Assembly (NCBI RefSeq): GCF_000210915.2
Contig: NC_016620.1
Span: 1,612,001-1,676,000 of the forward strand
Length of the DNA stretch: 64,000 bases
Reading direction: 5' to 3'
Source of the DNA: Halobacteriovorax marinus SJ
Lineage (GTDB): Bacteria > Bdellovibrionota > Bacteriovoracia > Bacteriovoracales > Bacteriovoracaceae
Each line of letters begins with the position of its first letter. Position 1 is the first letter of the stretch. Below the pieces are notes generated by a model. That model was not told the DNA's origin. It did no database searches and saw only the letters and a list, made by a program, of their open reading frames with translations. Positions 53,242-62,481 of this stretch are shown piece after piece. The translations under genes and the position numbers were made by a program.

Positions 53242-54015
53242 TTAGGCCTGCTCTGTTCCTAGATAGGCCTCGATAACCTTAGGGTCATTTTGAATTTCTT
53301 TTGGACCACCTTTTGCGATAAGCTCTCCGTGATCAACAACATAGATCTGCTCACATACATCCATTACTAAACGCATATCGTGCTCAATGAGAAGTATCGC
53401 AATTTGAAATTTATCGCGCACCCATCGTATAAGTTCTGTCAGATCTTTTGTTTCATTTGGATTCATTCCCGCAGCAGGTTCATCTAATAAGAGAACATCT
53501 GGCTTTGTGGCAAGGGCCCTCGCAATCTCAAGTCTGCGCTGCTCTCCGTAGGGGAGATTCTTAGCCAAGTGATCCATCTTATTTTCTAGACCAAAGATTT
53601 TTAAAAATTCGATGGCCTCATTCTTTAGGCGTTCTTCTTCTGCGTGAAACTTCTTAGTTCTAAAAATACTAGAGAGAAGCCCGTAGTCCACGCGAAAGTG
53701 ACCTGCGAGACGAATATTATCTAGTACTGTCAGATCTTTAAATAATCTAATATTTTGAAATGTTCGTGCGATACCTTGTTGAGTAATAAACGCCGGTCGA
53801 AGACCTGAAATATTCTTACCTCCAAGGAGAACTTTCCCCTCTGTCGGTTCATAAATTCCAGTGATCATATTAAAGATTGTTGTCTTACCCGCTCCATTTG
53901 GCCCAATCACTCCTACGAGGTCATTTTTTCCAATAGAGAGGTTAAAATTATCAACCGCAGTCAGACCACCAAAGCGCATTGTTATGGATTGAGTTTCTAA
54001 GATTGCTTCGCTCAT
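53242..54015 (-). CDS. livG: Branched-chain amino acid ABC transporter ATPase LivG
   Basis: A 257-residue ABC ATPase. Walker A is GPNGAGKTTI and Walker B is LLLDEPAAGM. The LSGG signature is replaced by NLPYGEQRRLEIARA, which is normal for LivG. LVGVIGP, QGIARTFQNIRLFKDLTVLDN and AYLGTE are further matches. Its ATG overlaps the livM stop (4 bp). Confidence 0.95.
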   Translation of the reverse strand: MSEAILETQSITMRFGGLTAVDNFNLSIGKNDLVGVIGPNGAGKTTIFNMITGIYEPTEGKVLLGGKNISGLRPAFITQQGIARTFQNIRLFKDLTVLDNIRLAGHFRVDYGLLSSIFRTKKFHAEEERLKNEAIEFLKIFGLENKMDHLAKNLPYGEQRRLEIARALATKPDVLLLDEPAAGMNPNETKDLTELIRWVRDKFQIAILLIEHDMRLVMDVCEQIYVVDHGELIAKGGPKEIQNDPKVIEAYLGTEQA

Positions 54016-54893
54016 TTAGCACCTCTTAATTTTTTGAAAAATAAAATTGGATTAAATTCATGCTTACCAAATATTCCACCTGGGCGCAGAAGCATTAGTG
54101 TAATGAGAAGAACAGAGTAAATAACCATTCTCCACTCACTTATAGTCTCTCCCATAAGTCTTAAAACTTCTGGAAGAAGTGTAAGGATAATGGCCCCAAC
54201 AATTGATCCCGTAATAGATCCAAGACCACCAAGAATGACCATCAGTAAAATAATAACGGACATCATAAAGGTGAATCCATTTGGATGGAGAAATTGTGTG
54301 TAGTGAGCGTAGAGTGCTCCGGCCAGACCCGCAAATCCTGCTCCAATCACAAAGGCCATTGTCTTATACTTGAAAGTATAAATTCCCATTGAGTCGGCCG
54401 CGATTTCATCTTCTCTAATACTGATGATGGCCCTTCCATGAGTTCCTCTCATAATATTTGTAATGATAAGTACGGTGATGATAACAAAGAGATAAACCCA
54501 GTAGAAATTTGATATCTTTGGAATACCACTAAAGCCTCTCGGTCCACCAATGGCGTCAGTATTCATAATGACAATTCTAATAATTTCACCAAAGCCTAGA
54601 GTTGCAATGGCCAAGTAATCGCCTCTTAGTCTAAGACATGGGACACCGATGATGAGTCCCGCTATGGCCGCGACAATGAAGCCAATAATACAACCTGCTA
54701 TAAGTGTAAGCGACGGCGGTAGTCCTAGGTTTGAAAAAACTGTAAATGAAGCCGCTGTATAAGCTCCCACTGCCCAAAAACCAGCGTGACCTAAACTAAA
54801 TTGTCCGCATATACCATTAATGAGATTAAGTGAAACTGAGAGAATAATATTAACTCCACAGAGGATACTTAAGTGGATAATTAAATCTAACAT
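54012..54893 (-). CDS. livM: Branched-chain amino acid ABC transporter permease LivM
   Basis: A 293-residue membrane protein with about eight helices. The motif LSLNLINGICGQFSLGHAGF marks the N-terminus of LivM, and RGDYLAIATLGFGEIIRIVI with GGPRGFSGIP is the conserved core. The EAA-like coupling loop is near AADSMGIYTFKYKTMAFVIG. It starts one base inside the livH stop (TAATG). Confidence 0.93.
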   Translation of the reverse strand: MLDLIIHLSILCGVNIILSVSLNLINGICGQFSLGHAGFWAVGAYTAASFTVFSNLGLPPSLTLIAGCIIGFIVAAIAGLIIGVPCLRLRGDYLAIATLGFGEIIRIVIMNTDAIGGPRGFSGIPKISNFYWVYLFVIITVLIITNIMRGTHGRAIISIREDEIAADSMGIYTFKYKTMAFVIGAGFAGLAGALYAHYTQFLHPNGFTFMMSVIILLMVILGGLGSITGSIVGAIILTLLPEVLRLMGETISEWRMVIYSVLLITLMLLRPGGIFGKHEFNPILFFKKLRGAK

Positions 54894-55792
54894 TAAACTT
54901 TCTCCTTTCTATTCTTTCCAAGAATTCCGGCAGGCTTAACTAGGAGGATTAGAATTAAGATTAAAAAGGCGATTCCATCTCTATAAGTGGACTCCCAAAA
55001 ACCTACTACTAAGTTCTCGGCCACTCCAAGAGTAAGACCTCCAATAACGGCACCAGGAATGATTCCAATACCTCCAAGAACTGCAGCGATAAAAGCCTTT
55101 AGTCCCGGTATTAGTCCCATCATTGGCTCAACTGTACTGTAGTACATTCCAACTAGAACTCCCGCAGCACCGGCCATGGCCGCACCAACAAAGAAAGTGA
55201 ATGAGATTATTTTATTTGTATCAATACCCATTAACTCTGCAGCGTCGTGATTATAACTAGTCGCCTTCATGGCCTTACCAATTCTTGTTTTATTAACGAG
55301 CCACCAAAGAAAGATCATTAGGATAAAAGTTGAAACAAGAATAATGACCTGAATATTTGAAATCATTAATTCTCCAACAAACCAAGTATGTTGCTTAATG
55401 GCCGTAGGAAAGGCCTTGGCGTCAGCGCCTATAACTAATTGTCCTGTATACTGAAAAAAGAGAGAGGTTCCCAGTGCTGTAATTAGGGCCGGGATTCTTC
55501 CCGCTGATCGGATCGGTCGATAGACAATCCTCTCAATGATGACTGCGATGACTCCAGCACCTACCATTGCAATTGGAAAGGCCAGTGTTAGAGGAACACC
55601 AGCGGCAATAGTATAGAAACCAATAAAACCACCAATCATATAGAACTCGCCATGGGCGAAGTTGATTAACTTTATAATTCCATAAACCATAGTGTAGCCC
55701 AGGGCAATTAGGGCATAGATGCTACCTTGGGTGAGTCCATTTAATAGGTACTGACCAAGGTCCCAGAAAAAATACATTGTATCTTCACTCAT
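54893..55792 (-). CDS. livH: Branched-chain amino acid ABC transporter permease LivH
   Basis: A 299-residue membrane protein. LNGLTQGSIYALIALGYTMV, YGIIKLINFAHGEFYMIGGF and the late AVLGGIGIIPGAVIGGLTLG are standard LivH features. It lies 62 bp downstream of livK, with a strong terminator hairpin in the gap. Confidence 0.93.
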   Translation of the reverse strand: MSEDTMYFFWDLGQYLLNGLTQGSIYALIALGYTMVYGIIKLINFAHGEFYMIGGFIGFYTIAAGVPLTLAFPIAMVGAGVIAVIIERIVYRPIRSAGRIPALITALGTSLFFQYTGQLVIGADAKAFPTAIKQHTWFVGELMISNIQVIILVSTFILMIFLWWLVNKTRIGKAMKATSYNHDAAELMGIDTNKIISFTFFVGAAMAGAAGVLVGMYYSTVEPMMGLIPGLKAFIAAVLGGIGIIPGAVIGGLTLGVAENLVVGFWESTYRDGIAFLILILILLVKPAGILGKNRKEKV

Positions 55793-55811
55793 TATTTAAC
55801 CTTCATAAAAT

Positions 55812-55832
55812 AAAAGGCCCAATCATTGGGCC
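55812..55832 (-). terminator. Terminator/attenuator between livK and livH
   Basis: GGCCCAA-TCA-TTGGGCC (55816-55832), followed on the minus strand by TTTTATTTTATG. A strong terminator inside the operon, so livK is probably transcribed more than livHMGF. Confidence 0.85.
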
Positions 55833-55854
55833 CTTAGATAATTTAAAAATGTAA

Positions 55855-56991
55855 TTAAGGATTTACCTTCGTGTTGAAAACGTTTCCACTAGGAGTCGTC
55901 TCAAGAACAACAGCACTCTTACTTGCGTTTCTATTGCCATCGATTGTGATTGCACCAGTTACTCCAACAAAACCTTTTGTCGCCAAAATAGCCGCTTGAA
56001 TATCTGATCTCTTTGTTGATTTTGCATTTGAAATGGCATTGGCCATTACTAGGATTCCGTCATAACCAAGGGCCGCCATTACTCCTGGCTTTTGTCCGTA
56101 AGCAGCTTCATATTCCTTAACGAAGGCCTGAACTCTTGGATCTTTATCATCAGGCGCAAAGTGTGAACTGATATAATTTCCACTTACTGCTGCTCCAGCT
56201 AGCTTTTGAAGAGTAGGTGAGTCCCAACCGTCTCCACCTAGGAAAGGCATATTTAATCCCATCTGACGAGCTTGCTTAAGGATAAGTCCAACTTCAGTAT
56301 AGTAACCAGGAAGAAAGATTGCATCTGGCTTTGTTCTTTTAATTTTTCTAAGAAGTGATCTAAAGTCAGTATCTTTTTGAATATAAGCAAAGTCTTCGTC
56401 AGAAACGAGCTTTCCACCTAATTCCTTAAATTTCTTTTTGAATACTTTAGAGAGACCCTTAGAGTAGTCAGATGAATTATCAATGATAATGGCCATCTTT
56501 CTCTTCTTTAAATTCTCATATGCAAACTTTGCCATAACCACACCTTGAAAGGCATCAGTAAAACAAGTTCTAGAGATGTAATCACCAGTCATTGTAACTT
56601 TTTCGTTAGTCGAAGCTGGTGTAAGTAGAGGAACTTTATTTGTTTGAGCAATAGGTGCTCCGGCAAGAGTATTTGATGAGGCCACTGAACCAATGATAGC
56701 ATCAACTTGATCTGAATTAATAAGCTTAGTAACAGCGTTAGCAGATTCCTGAGGCTCACTCTTATTGTCTTCAACTGTTAAGTTGATTGAGACCTTACCT
56801 TCTTGATTAATTTTCTTTAGGGCCAGTTTAATTCCATTTACTGACTCTTGTCCGTATGTAGCAACAGGTCCTGTCATTGGAAAAACAGCTCCAATCTTTA
56901 CTTCACGTTTTGCGGCGATACTAACAGGTGCTAGCGATAAGGCCAAAGCTCCAATGGTAAATAACTTAGTTAAATGCGATTTTTTGATCAC
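55855..56991 (-). CDS. livK: Branched-chain amino acid ABC transporter substrate-binding protein
   Basis: A 378-residue periplasmic binding protein. I chose the GTG at 56989-56991, because GGGAGAG is well spaced and a proper signal peptide (about 1-25) follows directly. The longer upstream frame lacks both. KIGAVFPMTGPVATYGQESV, VEDNKSEPQESANAVTKLI and LLTPASTNEKVT are typical of the LivK/LivJ family. It binds Leu/Ile/Val or a related amino acid; specificity is not readable. Confidence 0.92.
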   Translation of the reverse strand: MIKKSHLTKLFTIGALALSLAPVSIAAKREVKIGAVFPMTGPVATYGQESVNGIKLALKKINQEGKVSINLTVEDNKSEPQESANAVTKLINSDQVDAIIGSVASSNTLAGAPIAQTNKVPLLTPASTNEKVTMTGDYISRTCFTDAFQGVVMAKFAYENLKKRKMAIIIDNSSDYSKGLSKVFKKKFKELGGKLVSDEDFAYIQKDTDFRSLLRKIKRTKPDAIFLPGYYTEVGLILKQARQMGLNMPFLGGDGWDSPTLQKLAGAAVSGNYISSHFAPDDKDPRVQAFVKEYEAAYGQKPGVMAALGYDGILVMANAISNAKSTKRSDIQAAILATKGFVGVTGAITIDGNRNASKSAVVLETTPSGNVFNTKVNP

Positions 56992-57092
56992 TTTTATCTC
57001 TCCCTGATATGTGTGTATGAATTTTATTGTCATAAAAGTATAGCAAAGCACTCTAATATGTAAAGGTCTAATCAGGGGGGTTCGGTTAATAT

Positions 57093-58265
57093 TTAGTAAA
57101 TAAGTGCATCATTTCGCATGCTTTGATATGCGTCATATCCCTTAACTTCTAGCGCCAATAGCTCATTTAAGTCACCATTTCGCTCGATCCAGTGACGAAC
57201 TTCGCTCGTTCCATTGATCAGGTCGATGGCCATTTTGTCGTACTCGTACTCATAGGCCGCGTCCTGCCACTGAAATTCATTTCCGAGAAAGTTTTTGAAT
57301 TCGCGGCATAGAAGTTGTGAAATTCTCCAAGGTCTGAAGTCTTTCTGTTTTAGAGGATGGATATGGACTCCTCCACAAGTGAGTCCCGCGTGCTTTTGAA
57401 ACATCGGATGGAAAGTTACTGGGCGTAGGACAAAACTCCCATCGTTTTCTATTTTCTCATTGAGGTAGTCTACAAACTTAAAGGGCTCTATGGACGGATG
57501 TCCTATGACTTCTAGGCTTCTAGTCGTACCACGACCTTCTGAGAGCTTCGTCCCTTCAAAGAGAACAGTTCCAACAAAAGTGAGTGCACCAATAGAAGTT
57601 GGAAGATTTGGTGAGGGGTTTACCCAAGGAAGCCCCGTTTCCTCCCACATCATATCTCTTTTCCAACCTGTCATTTTAACTACATCATAATCAACGTCGA
57701 TATTGAAATTCTTCTTAGCAAAGTATCCCACTTCGCCCATAGTCATGGCATGCCTCTGTGGCATGGGATATCTTCCAACAAAGGACTTAAACTCATCTTC
57801 TAAGATTGTTCCCTCTATGATTTCTCCGCCTACAGGATTTGGGCGATCAAGGACTACAACCTTTACTCCAAGAGTCGCACACTTTTCCATGGCGAGAGTT
57901 AGAGTCGATATATATGTGTAGACTCTAGTTCCCACGTCTTGAAGATCAACGACTAGTGTATCAACACCCTCAAGCATTTTCGTGGTAGGCACTCTGGTTT
58001 CGCCGTAGAGGCTATGAACTGGAATATTAAAATAAGGATGAATAAAGTCCTCGGTCTCAATCATATTATCTTGAACGTCAGTAACAAAGCCGTGCTGAGG
58101 ACCAAAGATTTTGATAAGTCTTTTCCCAACCAAGTCTTGAAGGATCTTTACACTATGCTTGAAGTTTCGATCTACTGAAGCACTATGACAAAGTAGGGCG
58201 ATATTGCCTTTTAATTTATTTAGATGCGTCTCGCTAGAGAGCAGTTCAATTCCATTTGTAACCAT
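57093..58265 (-). CDS. DUF1343 protein, NamZ-type exo-beta-N-acetylmuramidase
   Basis: A 390-residue protein matching DUF1343 end to end: GIELLSSETHLNKLKGNIAL at the start, FGPQHGFVTDVQDNM, VHSLYGETRVPTTKMLEGVD, TLVVDLQDVGTRVYTYIST, RPNPVGG and EGTKLSEGRGTTRSLEVIG. NamZ-type enzymes release N-acetylmuramate from muropeptides. No signal peptide is evident, so this copy may act in the cytoplasm on imported fragments. A GGAG ribosome-binding site precedes the ATG. Confidence 0.85.
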   Translation of the reverse strand: MVTNGIELLSSETHLNKLKGNIALLCHSASVDRNFKHSVKILQDLVGKRLIKIFGPQHGFVTDVQDNMIETEDFIHPYFNIPVHSLYGETRVPTTKMLEGVDTLVVDLQDVGTRVYTYISTLTLAMEKCATLGVKVVVLDRPNPVGGEIIEGTILEDEFKSFVGRYPMPQRHAMTMGEVGYFAKKNFNIDVDYDVVKMTGWKRDMMWEETGLPWVNPSPNLPTSIGALTFVGTVLFEGTKLSEGRGTTRSLEVIGHPSIEPFKFVDYLNEKIENDGSFVLRPVTFHPMFQKHAGLTCGGVHIHPLKQKDFRPWRISQLLCREFKNFLGNEFQWQDAAYEYEYDKMAIDLINGTSEVRHWIERNGDLNELLALEVKGYDAYQSMRNDALIY

Positions 58266-58424
58266 TTAATCTCCGATATTTATATCTAAAAATGGTAACG
58301 AAAAGAGAGACTTTTTAAAAGGAGTTTTTACCTCAATGTGTCTAAAAAAATTGCTTAAATCTCGTGGCCAAGTGGTCTCTAATCCTAGAAAATATAATCA
58401 CACACACAAGGCAAGGGAGAGCAA

Positions 58425-59219
58425 ATGAAACAATATTTAGATCTGATGAAGCATGTTTTAGATAATGGGGTCGAGAAATCTGACCGTACAGGAACGGGAA
58501 CAATTTCATGTTTTGGTTATCAAGCGCGCTATGATCTAAGTGAGGGCTTTCCTCTAGTGACAACTAAGAAGTGTCACCTGCGCTCAATTATTCACGAGCT
58601 TCTTTGGTTCTTAAAGGGCGATACGAATATAAATTACCTAAAAGAAAATAAGGTGACGATTTGGGATGAGTGGGCAGATGAAGATGGAAATCTTGGTCCA
58701 GTTTACGGGGCCCAGTGGAGAAAGTGGCAACGTCCAGACGGAAGCCATGTCGATCAGATTTCAAATTTAGTTGAACAAATAAAGAATAACCCAGACTCAA
58801 GAAGATTAATCGTTTCAGCGTGGAACCCAGGTGTTATCGATCAGATGGCCCTACCACCATGTCACGCTTTCTTTCAGTTCTTTGTGGCCAATGACAAGCT
58901 CTCTTGTCAGCTCTACCAAAGATCTGCTGATATTTTCTTAGGAGTACCTTTTAATATTGCCAGCTATGCTCTTCTTACGATGATGATGGCACAGGTTACT
59001 GGTCTTGAGGCAGGAGAGTTTATTCACACTCTTGGTGATGCTCACCTTTATTCAAATCACTTAGATCAGGCGAAGCTTCAACTAAGCCGCGATCCTCGCC
59101 CTCTTCCTCAGATGAAGATTAATCCAGAAGTAAAAAATATTTTTGAATTTAATTTCTCTGACTTTGAACTTGTTGGTTACGATCCACACCCACATATTAA
59201 AGCACCGGTAGCTGTTTAG
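58425..59219 (+). CDS. thyA: Thymidylate synthase
   Basis: A 264-residue enzyme making dTMP from dUMP. The active-site Cys146 ([14 protein letters not shown]) matches the E. coli numbering exactly. [46 protein letters not shown] and THTLGD-like [13 protein letters not shown] are all in place. Its TAG overlaps the GTG of folA (TAGTG), so the folate-cycle pair is coupled. Confidence 0.97.
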   Translation: MKQYLDLMKHVLDNGVEKSDRTGTGTISCFGYQARYDLSEGFPLVTTKKCHLRSIIHELLWFLKGDTNINYLKENKVTIWDEWADEDGNLGPVYGAQWRKWQRPDGSHVDQISNLVEQIKNNPDSRRLIVSAWNPGVIDQMALPPCHAFFQFFVANDKLSCQLYQRSADIFLGVPFNIASYALLTMMMAQVTGLEAGEFIHTLGDAHLYSNHLDQAKLQLSRDPRPLPQMKINPEVKNIFEFNFSDFELVGYDPHPHIKAPVAV

Positions 59220-59710
59220 TGATTAGCTATTTTATTGTTGCTGGTATGGGAAGAAATAGAGAGCTGGGTCTTTCTAATAAATTACTGTGGCATCTTCCAG
59301 AAGATTTAAAGAATTTTAAAAGACTGACAATTGGAAAGTCTATGATTATGGGGCGCAAAACTTTTGAGTCTATCGGGCGCCCTCTCCCTAAGAGAGAGAC
59401 GATTATTCTCACAAGAGATAAGAATTACTCTTATGAAGGGTGTAAAGTCTTTCACTCTATGGAGGAGATAGAAGATTATCTAATCTCAAAAGGTGAGACT
59501 GATGCTGCTGTTGTTGGTGGGGGAGAGATTTATAAGCTCTATCTTCCAAAGTGCTCTAAGATGTATTTAAGTTATGTAGACTTTGCGGGACAAGCAGATA
59601 CATTCTTTCCAGAATTTGATGAAAGCGAGTGGGTAAGAAGTGAGGAGATTTCTCACGAAGCCTATGAGAATTTCTTGGCCTGGGAATTTGTGGAACTCTC
59701 TAGAAAATAG
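59219..59710 (+). CDS. folA: Dihydrofolate reductase
   Basis: A 163-residue enzyme that reduces the dihydrofolate produced by ThyA. AGMGRNRELGLSNKLLWHLP, EDLKNFKRLTIGKSMIMGRK, TFESIGRPLPKRETIILTR and VVGGGEIYKLYLPKCSKMYL are the classic DHFR blocks. GTG start overlapping the thyA stop. Its end overlaps maf by 11 bp, tail-to-tail. Confidence 0.95.
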   Translation: MISYFIVAGMGRNRELGLSNKLLWHLPEDLKNFKRLTIGKSMIMGRKTFESIGRPLPKRETIILTRDKNYSYEGCKVFHSMEEIEDYLISKGETDAAVVGGGEIYKLYLPKCSKMYLSYVDFAGQADTFFPEFDESEWVRSEEISHEAYENFLAWEFVELSRK

Positions 59711-60275
59711 AGAGTCCATTCTTCATCAAGACGCTAGCACTACTCATTAGTGGCAGCCCGATAATGGCAGTGTAATCTTCACATTCAATACTCTCAAAAA
59801 GTGCAATACCACTACGCTCTAGCATATATGAACCACAACAACTTAGAGGGCCCTCTTTTTTTATATAACTCTCTATTTGATCGCTCTTTAAACTTCTCAT
59901 CTTCATCTTCGCCACAATAGTAATGGTCTCACAGAAATTTGCACTCATATAAGTTGTCGCTGTGATGAGTTGGTGAGTCTTACCACTTAGTCTCTGTAAT
60001 TGCTGGGTGGCCTTTTGTTCAGTCCCAGGTTTTCCTAGAATCTCTCCCTCAATACTTAAGACTTGATCCCCGCCTATGACAAAGGCATTTGGGCGTTTAT
60101 CAAGTACAGACCTGGCCTTTTCGTATGAGAGTTTCTGGGCCAATTGATGAGGTTCTGTGATGGAGTCTTTGAAGCTATCTTCATCGATTCCTGGAGGGAG
60201 GGACTCGAAGTCGCTAACAATTCTCTGTAATTGCTCTCTTCTATAAGGAGATGTGGAGGCGAGTATGATTTCCAT
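59700..60275 (-). CDS. maf: Maf-family nucleotide pyrophosphatase
   Basis: A 191-residue enzyme hydrolysing non-canonical or pyrimidine nucleoside triphosphates. IILASTSPYRREQL and the GIDED (residues ~34-38) segment open it. SYEKARSVLDKRPNAFVIGG, DQVLSIEGEILGKPGTEQKA and FESIECEDYTAIIGLPL follow. Which Maf subtype (dTTP/UTP or m7GTP) is not certain. Confidence 0.9.
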   Translation of the reverse strand: MEIILASTSPYRREQLQRIVSDFESLPPGIDEDSFKDSITEPHQLAQKLSYEKARSVLDKRPNAFVIGGDQVLSIEGEILGKPGTEQKATQQLQRLSGKTHQLITATTYMSANFCETITIVAKMKMRSLKSDQIESYIKKEGPLSCCGSYMLERSGIALFESIECEDYTAIIGLPLMSSASVLMKNGLSIF

Positions 60276-60342
60276 AGCTTATAATCCTAACTTGAGTAAA
60301 TCTTATGGTTATTCATGTTATAATAAACTATTGGAGGGGATT

Positions 60343-60510
60343 ATGGCAGAGGAAACTTTAGAAGTCCTTATTACGGCCGTATGGTTTTTAATTCCAATAG
60401 TCTTTACCATTGGGCTGATTAAGCAGTCTCTAGGTGAGCAAGATGTCCACCCTGAGAATTACGAAAATACAGAATTGGAGCAACCCGATGATCATGATCG
60501 GGCCGCTTAG
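60343..60510 (+). CDS. Very small single-span membrane protein (55 aa)
   Basis: A 55-residue protein starting at the ATG at 60343 right after TTGGAGGGG. Upstream codons in the same frame run into the maf promoter and are discounted. One hydrophobic segment (LEVLITAVWFLIPIVFTIGL, about 6-25) is followed by an acidic tail (QDVHPENYENTELEQPDDHD). No family recognised. It is followed 5 bp later by a convergent gene. Confidence 0.6.
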   Translation: MAEETLEVLITAVWFLIPIVFTIGLIKQSLGEQDVHPENYENTELEQPDDHDRAA

Positions 60511-60514
60511 GATT

Positions 60515-60964
60515 TTATCTACAGCGCTCTAATCTCTTAGTTGCTTGGAATGACCAATTCACTTTCCAGTTGCGCCCAAGTGTCTTAACTCTATAGCCAC
60601 CGATGAGAATCGTTTCACCAGGTGAGACAATTGTCTTACCACCACGTAGGTACGTGTTGATGGTATTTGTTGAGTGCTTTAAAGAAGCGATTAAACAATA
60701 TGGTGTTGTTGAGATATTAGTAATTCTCTGAGTAACTGCAACGATTGTGTTCTTATAAGTTAAAGACTTTTCTTCTACTTTAATACTTTGAGATCTTGCT
60801 GTTCCCATTGTGATATATTCTTGCCATGGACCAAAGTCAGTATCTTCTTCATATAGCCAAGGAGAAACGTCGATTTCTGCTTGTTCAAATTCCTGCCAAG
60901 AGGCCTTAACTTCAAATGCCATAAGCATAATGGCAATCGTGCCTAAGTAAATTAAAATTCTCAT
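60515..60964 (-). CDS. Secreted hypothetical protein
   Basis: A 149-residue exported protein with a signal peptide (about 1-21, ending VKA). The mature part is beta-rich: TYKNTIVAVTQRITNIST, PYCLIASLKHSTNTINTYLR, GGKTIVSPGETILIGGYRVK. Two Cys (about 99 and 148) could pair. No family recognised. Confidence 0.55.
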   Translation of the reverse strand: MRILIYLGTIAIMLMAFEVKASWQEFEQAEIDVSPWLYEEDTDFGPWQEYITMGTARSQSIKVEEKSLTYKNTIVAVTQRITNISTTPYCLIASLKHSTNTINTYLRGGKTIVSPGETILIGGYRVKTLGRNWKVNWSFQATKRLERCR

Positions 60965-61081
60965 GTCTATCTCTCTCTTTTGTTGTGTGTTCTATAATTG
61001 TTTCTCTTGCAAAACTATCCGTCAATGATTGTTTATTTTTTTATTTAGAGCTATGATTTACTTATTTAACTTGGAGATTTT

Positions 61082-61669
61082 ATGAAGTTTTTAACTCTTT
61101 GCGCATTTCTATTATTTGCTCTACCAGCTATGGCCCTTCCTACCGCCAAGATTACAAAGCTAAGGGGAGAAGTGCTCTTTAATGGCGTAGCGCTTAAAAA
61201 GGGAAGCGAGATAACAAAGAGTGGTGTTTTAAAAACAAAGGGCAGAAGCTTTGTAAAACTTGAAATTTCAAAGTGGAATAACTCTATCGTTCTTGGTCCC
61301 AATGGTGAGATGAACTTAGATCTCTCAAAGAAAGAAGTTTCTAAGAGCTATAATTTTATTAAAGGAAGAATGCGCTGGCTCACAGGTAAGGGAAAGAAGT
61401 CTTCAGGTGTTATCCACACAAAGCAGGCCAGTGTCGGTGTTAGAGGAACTGATTACTTATTAATTGCAAACTCTCTACTAGGTGAAACTGAAATTATTGT
61501 CTTTGATGGGAGAGTACAATTTCAAAACGCTAGTGATCTTAAAGACTCTAAAGTTTTAAAGAAGAATCAATGGGGTGGTCTTGGTGGACGCTATGGAGCT
61601 TCTATTGGTAAGGTACTTGACCTTCCACCCAATGTGATTAATGCATTTTCAAAACAGTTGAATTGGTAA
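61082..61669 (+). CDS. Exported FecR-domain protein
   Basis: A 195-residue exported protein (signal peptide about 1-18, ending AMA). The mature part is a FecR-like fold: GEVLFNGVALKKGSEITKSG, LKTKGRSFVKLEI, GRMRWLTGKGKKSSGVIHTK and, most typical, QASVGVRGTDYLL with IIVFDGRVQFQN. Here it lacks the anti-sigma N-terminal helix and has no sigma factor nearby. A free FecR domain of this type is common in delta-like bacteria; its role is unknown. Confidence 0.75.
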   Translation: MKFLTLCAFLLFALPAMALPTAKITKLRGEVLFNGVALKKGSEITKSGVLKTKGRSFVKLEISKWNNSIVLGPNGEMNLDLSKKEVSKSYNFIKGRMRWLTGKGKKSSGVIHTKQASVGVRGTDYLLIANSLLGETEIIVFDGRVQFQNASDLKDSKVLKKNQWGGLGGRYGASIGKVLDLPPNVINAFSKQLNW

Positions 61670-61680
61670 GTTTTAGAGAT

Positions 61681-61998
61681 CTAGGATGCTTTACTTTTGT
61701 AGTCCGAGCTCTCTATTGTAAGTTTTACTTGAAGATCAAAGACCTTCTTTGTGATCTTTATTAACTTATCGCTGCTCCACCTTTGTCTCTTAGAAATAAA
61801 GTCTGAAGTTTGAGATATTGATTGGCCTGAGAGTTTAGCAAATTTTGTTAAACTCATGGCCTTGATAACCTCACTGATGGCATCTTCAAGTGATAACTCT
61901 TCCTCATTTACTAGATTTAAAAGATACTCTCTTGCGTATTCCTTATCATTGAATTTCTCTGATAGGACTTCGTTATAACTACCGTGTCTGTTCGCCAT
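61681..61998 (-). CDS. HigA-like antitoxin (HI1420 type)
   Basis: A 105-residue DNA-binding protein. SYNEVLSEKFNDKEYAREYL at the start, and a helix-turn-helix (about 50-80: LTKFAKLSGQSISQTSDFIS) match the HI1420/TIGR02684 antidote family. Its 5' end overlaps the toxin gene by 20 bp. It should bind and neutralise the toxin and repress the operon through the palindrome at 62317. Confidence 0.8.
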   Translation of the reverse strand: MANRHGSYNEVLSEKFNDKEYAREYLLNLVNEEELSLEDAISEVIKAMSLTKFAKLSGQSISQTSDFISKRQRWSSDKLIKITKKVFDLQVKLTIESSDYKSKAS

Positions 61999-62302
61999 AT
62001 TCTCTCCAGTATTTCTTTGCTTTTTCGATGTCTTTGGGTTGAGTTTTCTTATCTCCTCCTACCAATAGTAGAATGATCTCTTCTTTGGTCTGTGCAAAGT
62101 AAACTCGTATGCCTGGACCATGGGGTATTTTTATTTCTGAGACACCATCTTTTAAATATTTTATAGATTTTCTAGCACTTCCTGCCGCAACTCTTTGAAT
62201 AAAGCGATCTACAATAACCTGAGTTTTAATGTCTAGTGAGTTAATCCAATTAATAAATGGGCTTCTTCCATTCTTAGTAACAAAGTACTGTATATCTCGC
62301 AT
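61979..62302 (-). CDS. RelE/ParE-family toxin (HI1419/Gp49-like)
   Basis: A 107-residue protein. The C-terminal half is diagnostic: DGVSEIKIPHGPGIRVYFAQ, then IILLLVGGDKKTQPKDIEKA, matching the HI1419/TIGR02683 killer proteins. Family members of RelE type cut mRNA on the ribosome. Here the toxin precedes the antitoxin, as in higBA. The ATG is 15 bp downstream of a palindrome. Confidence 0.85.
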   Translation of the reverse strand: MRDIQYFVTKNGRSPFINWINSLDIKTQVIVDRFIQRVAAGSARKSIKYLKDGVSEIKIPHGPGIRVYFAQTKEEIILLLVGGDKKTQPKDIEKAKKYWREYGEQTR

Positions 62303-62316
62303 CTCTGTACTCCTAT

Positions 62317-62340
62317 AAACTACATGGAAATATGTAGTTT
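62317..62340. promoter_or_regulatory. Toxin-antitoxin operator palindrome
   Basis: AAACTACAT (62317-62325), a 6-bp spacer and ATGTAGTTT (62332-62340) form a perfect 9-bp inverted repeat just upstream of the toxin start. A natural binding site for the HigA-like antitoxin. Confidence 0.75.
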
Positions 62341-62481
62341 GTCAATATCGCTATTGTATGTGATGTTGACACTTGTTCATAAGAGCTTATGTACAGATAG
62401 AGATGTGTTGATTAAAGCATTGCTTTAAGAGTATGACTGACTATTTCTTTATTGAACTTCTAGTTTAAGAGAGTATGAATT

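Noticed and set aside
57490-57921. Plus-strand ORFs inside the DUF1343 gene
   Set aside because: The minus-strand protein matches its family throughout, so these are shadows.
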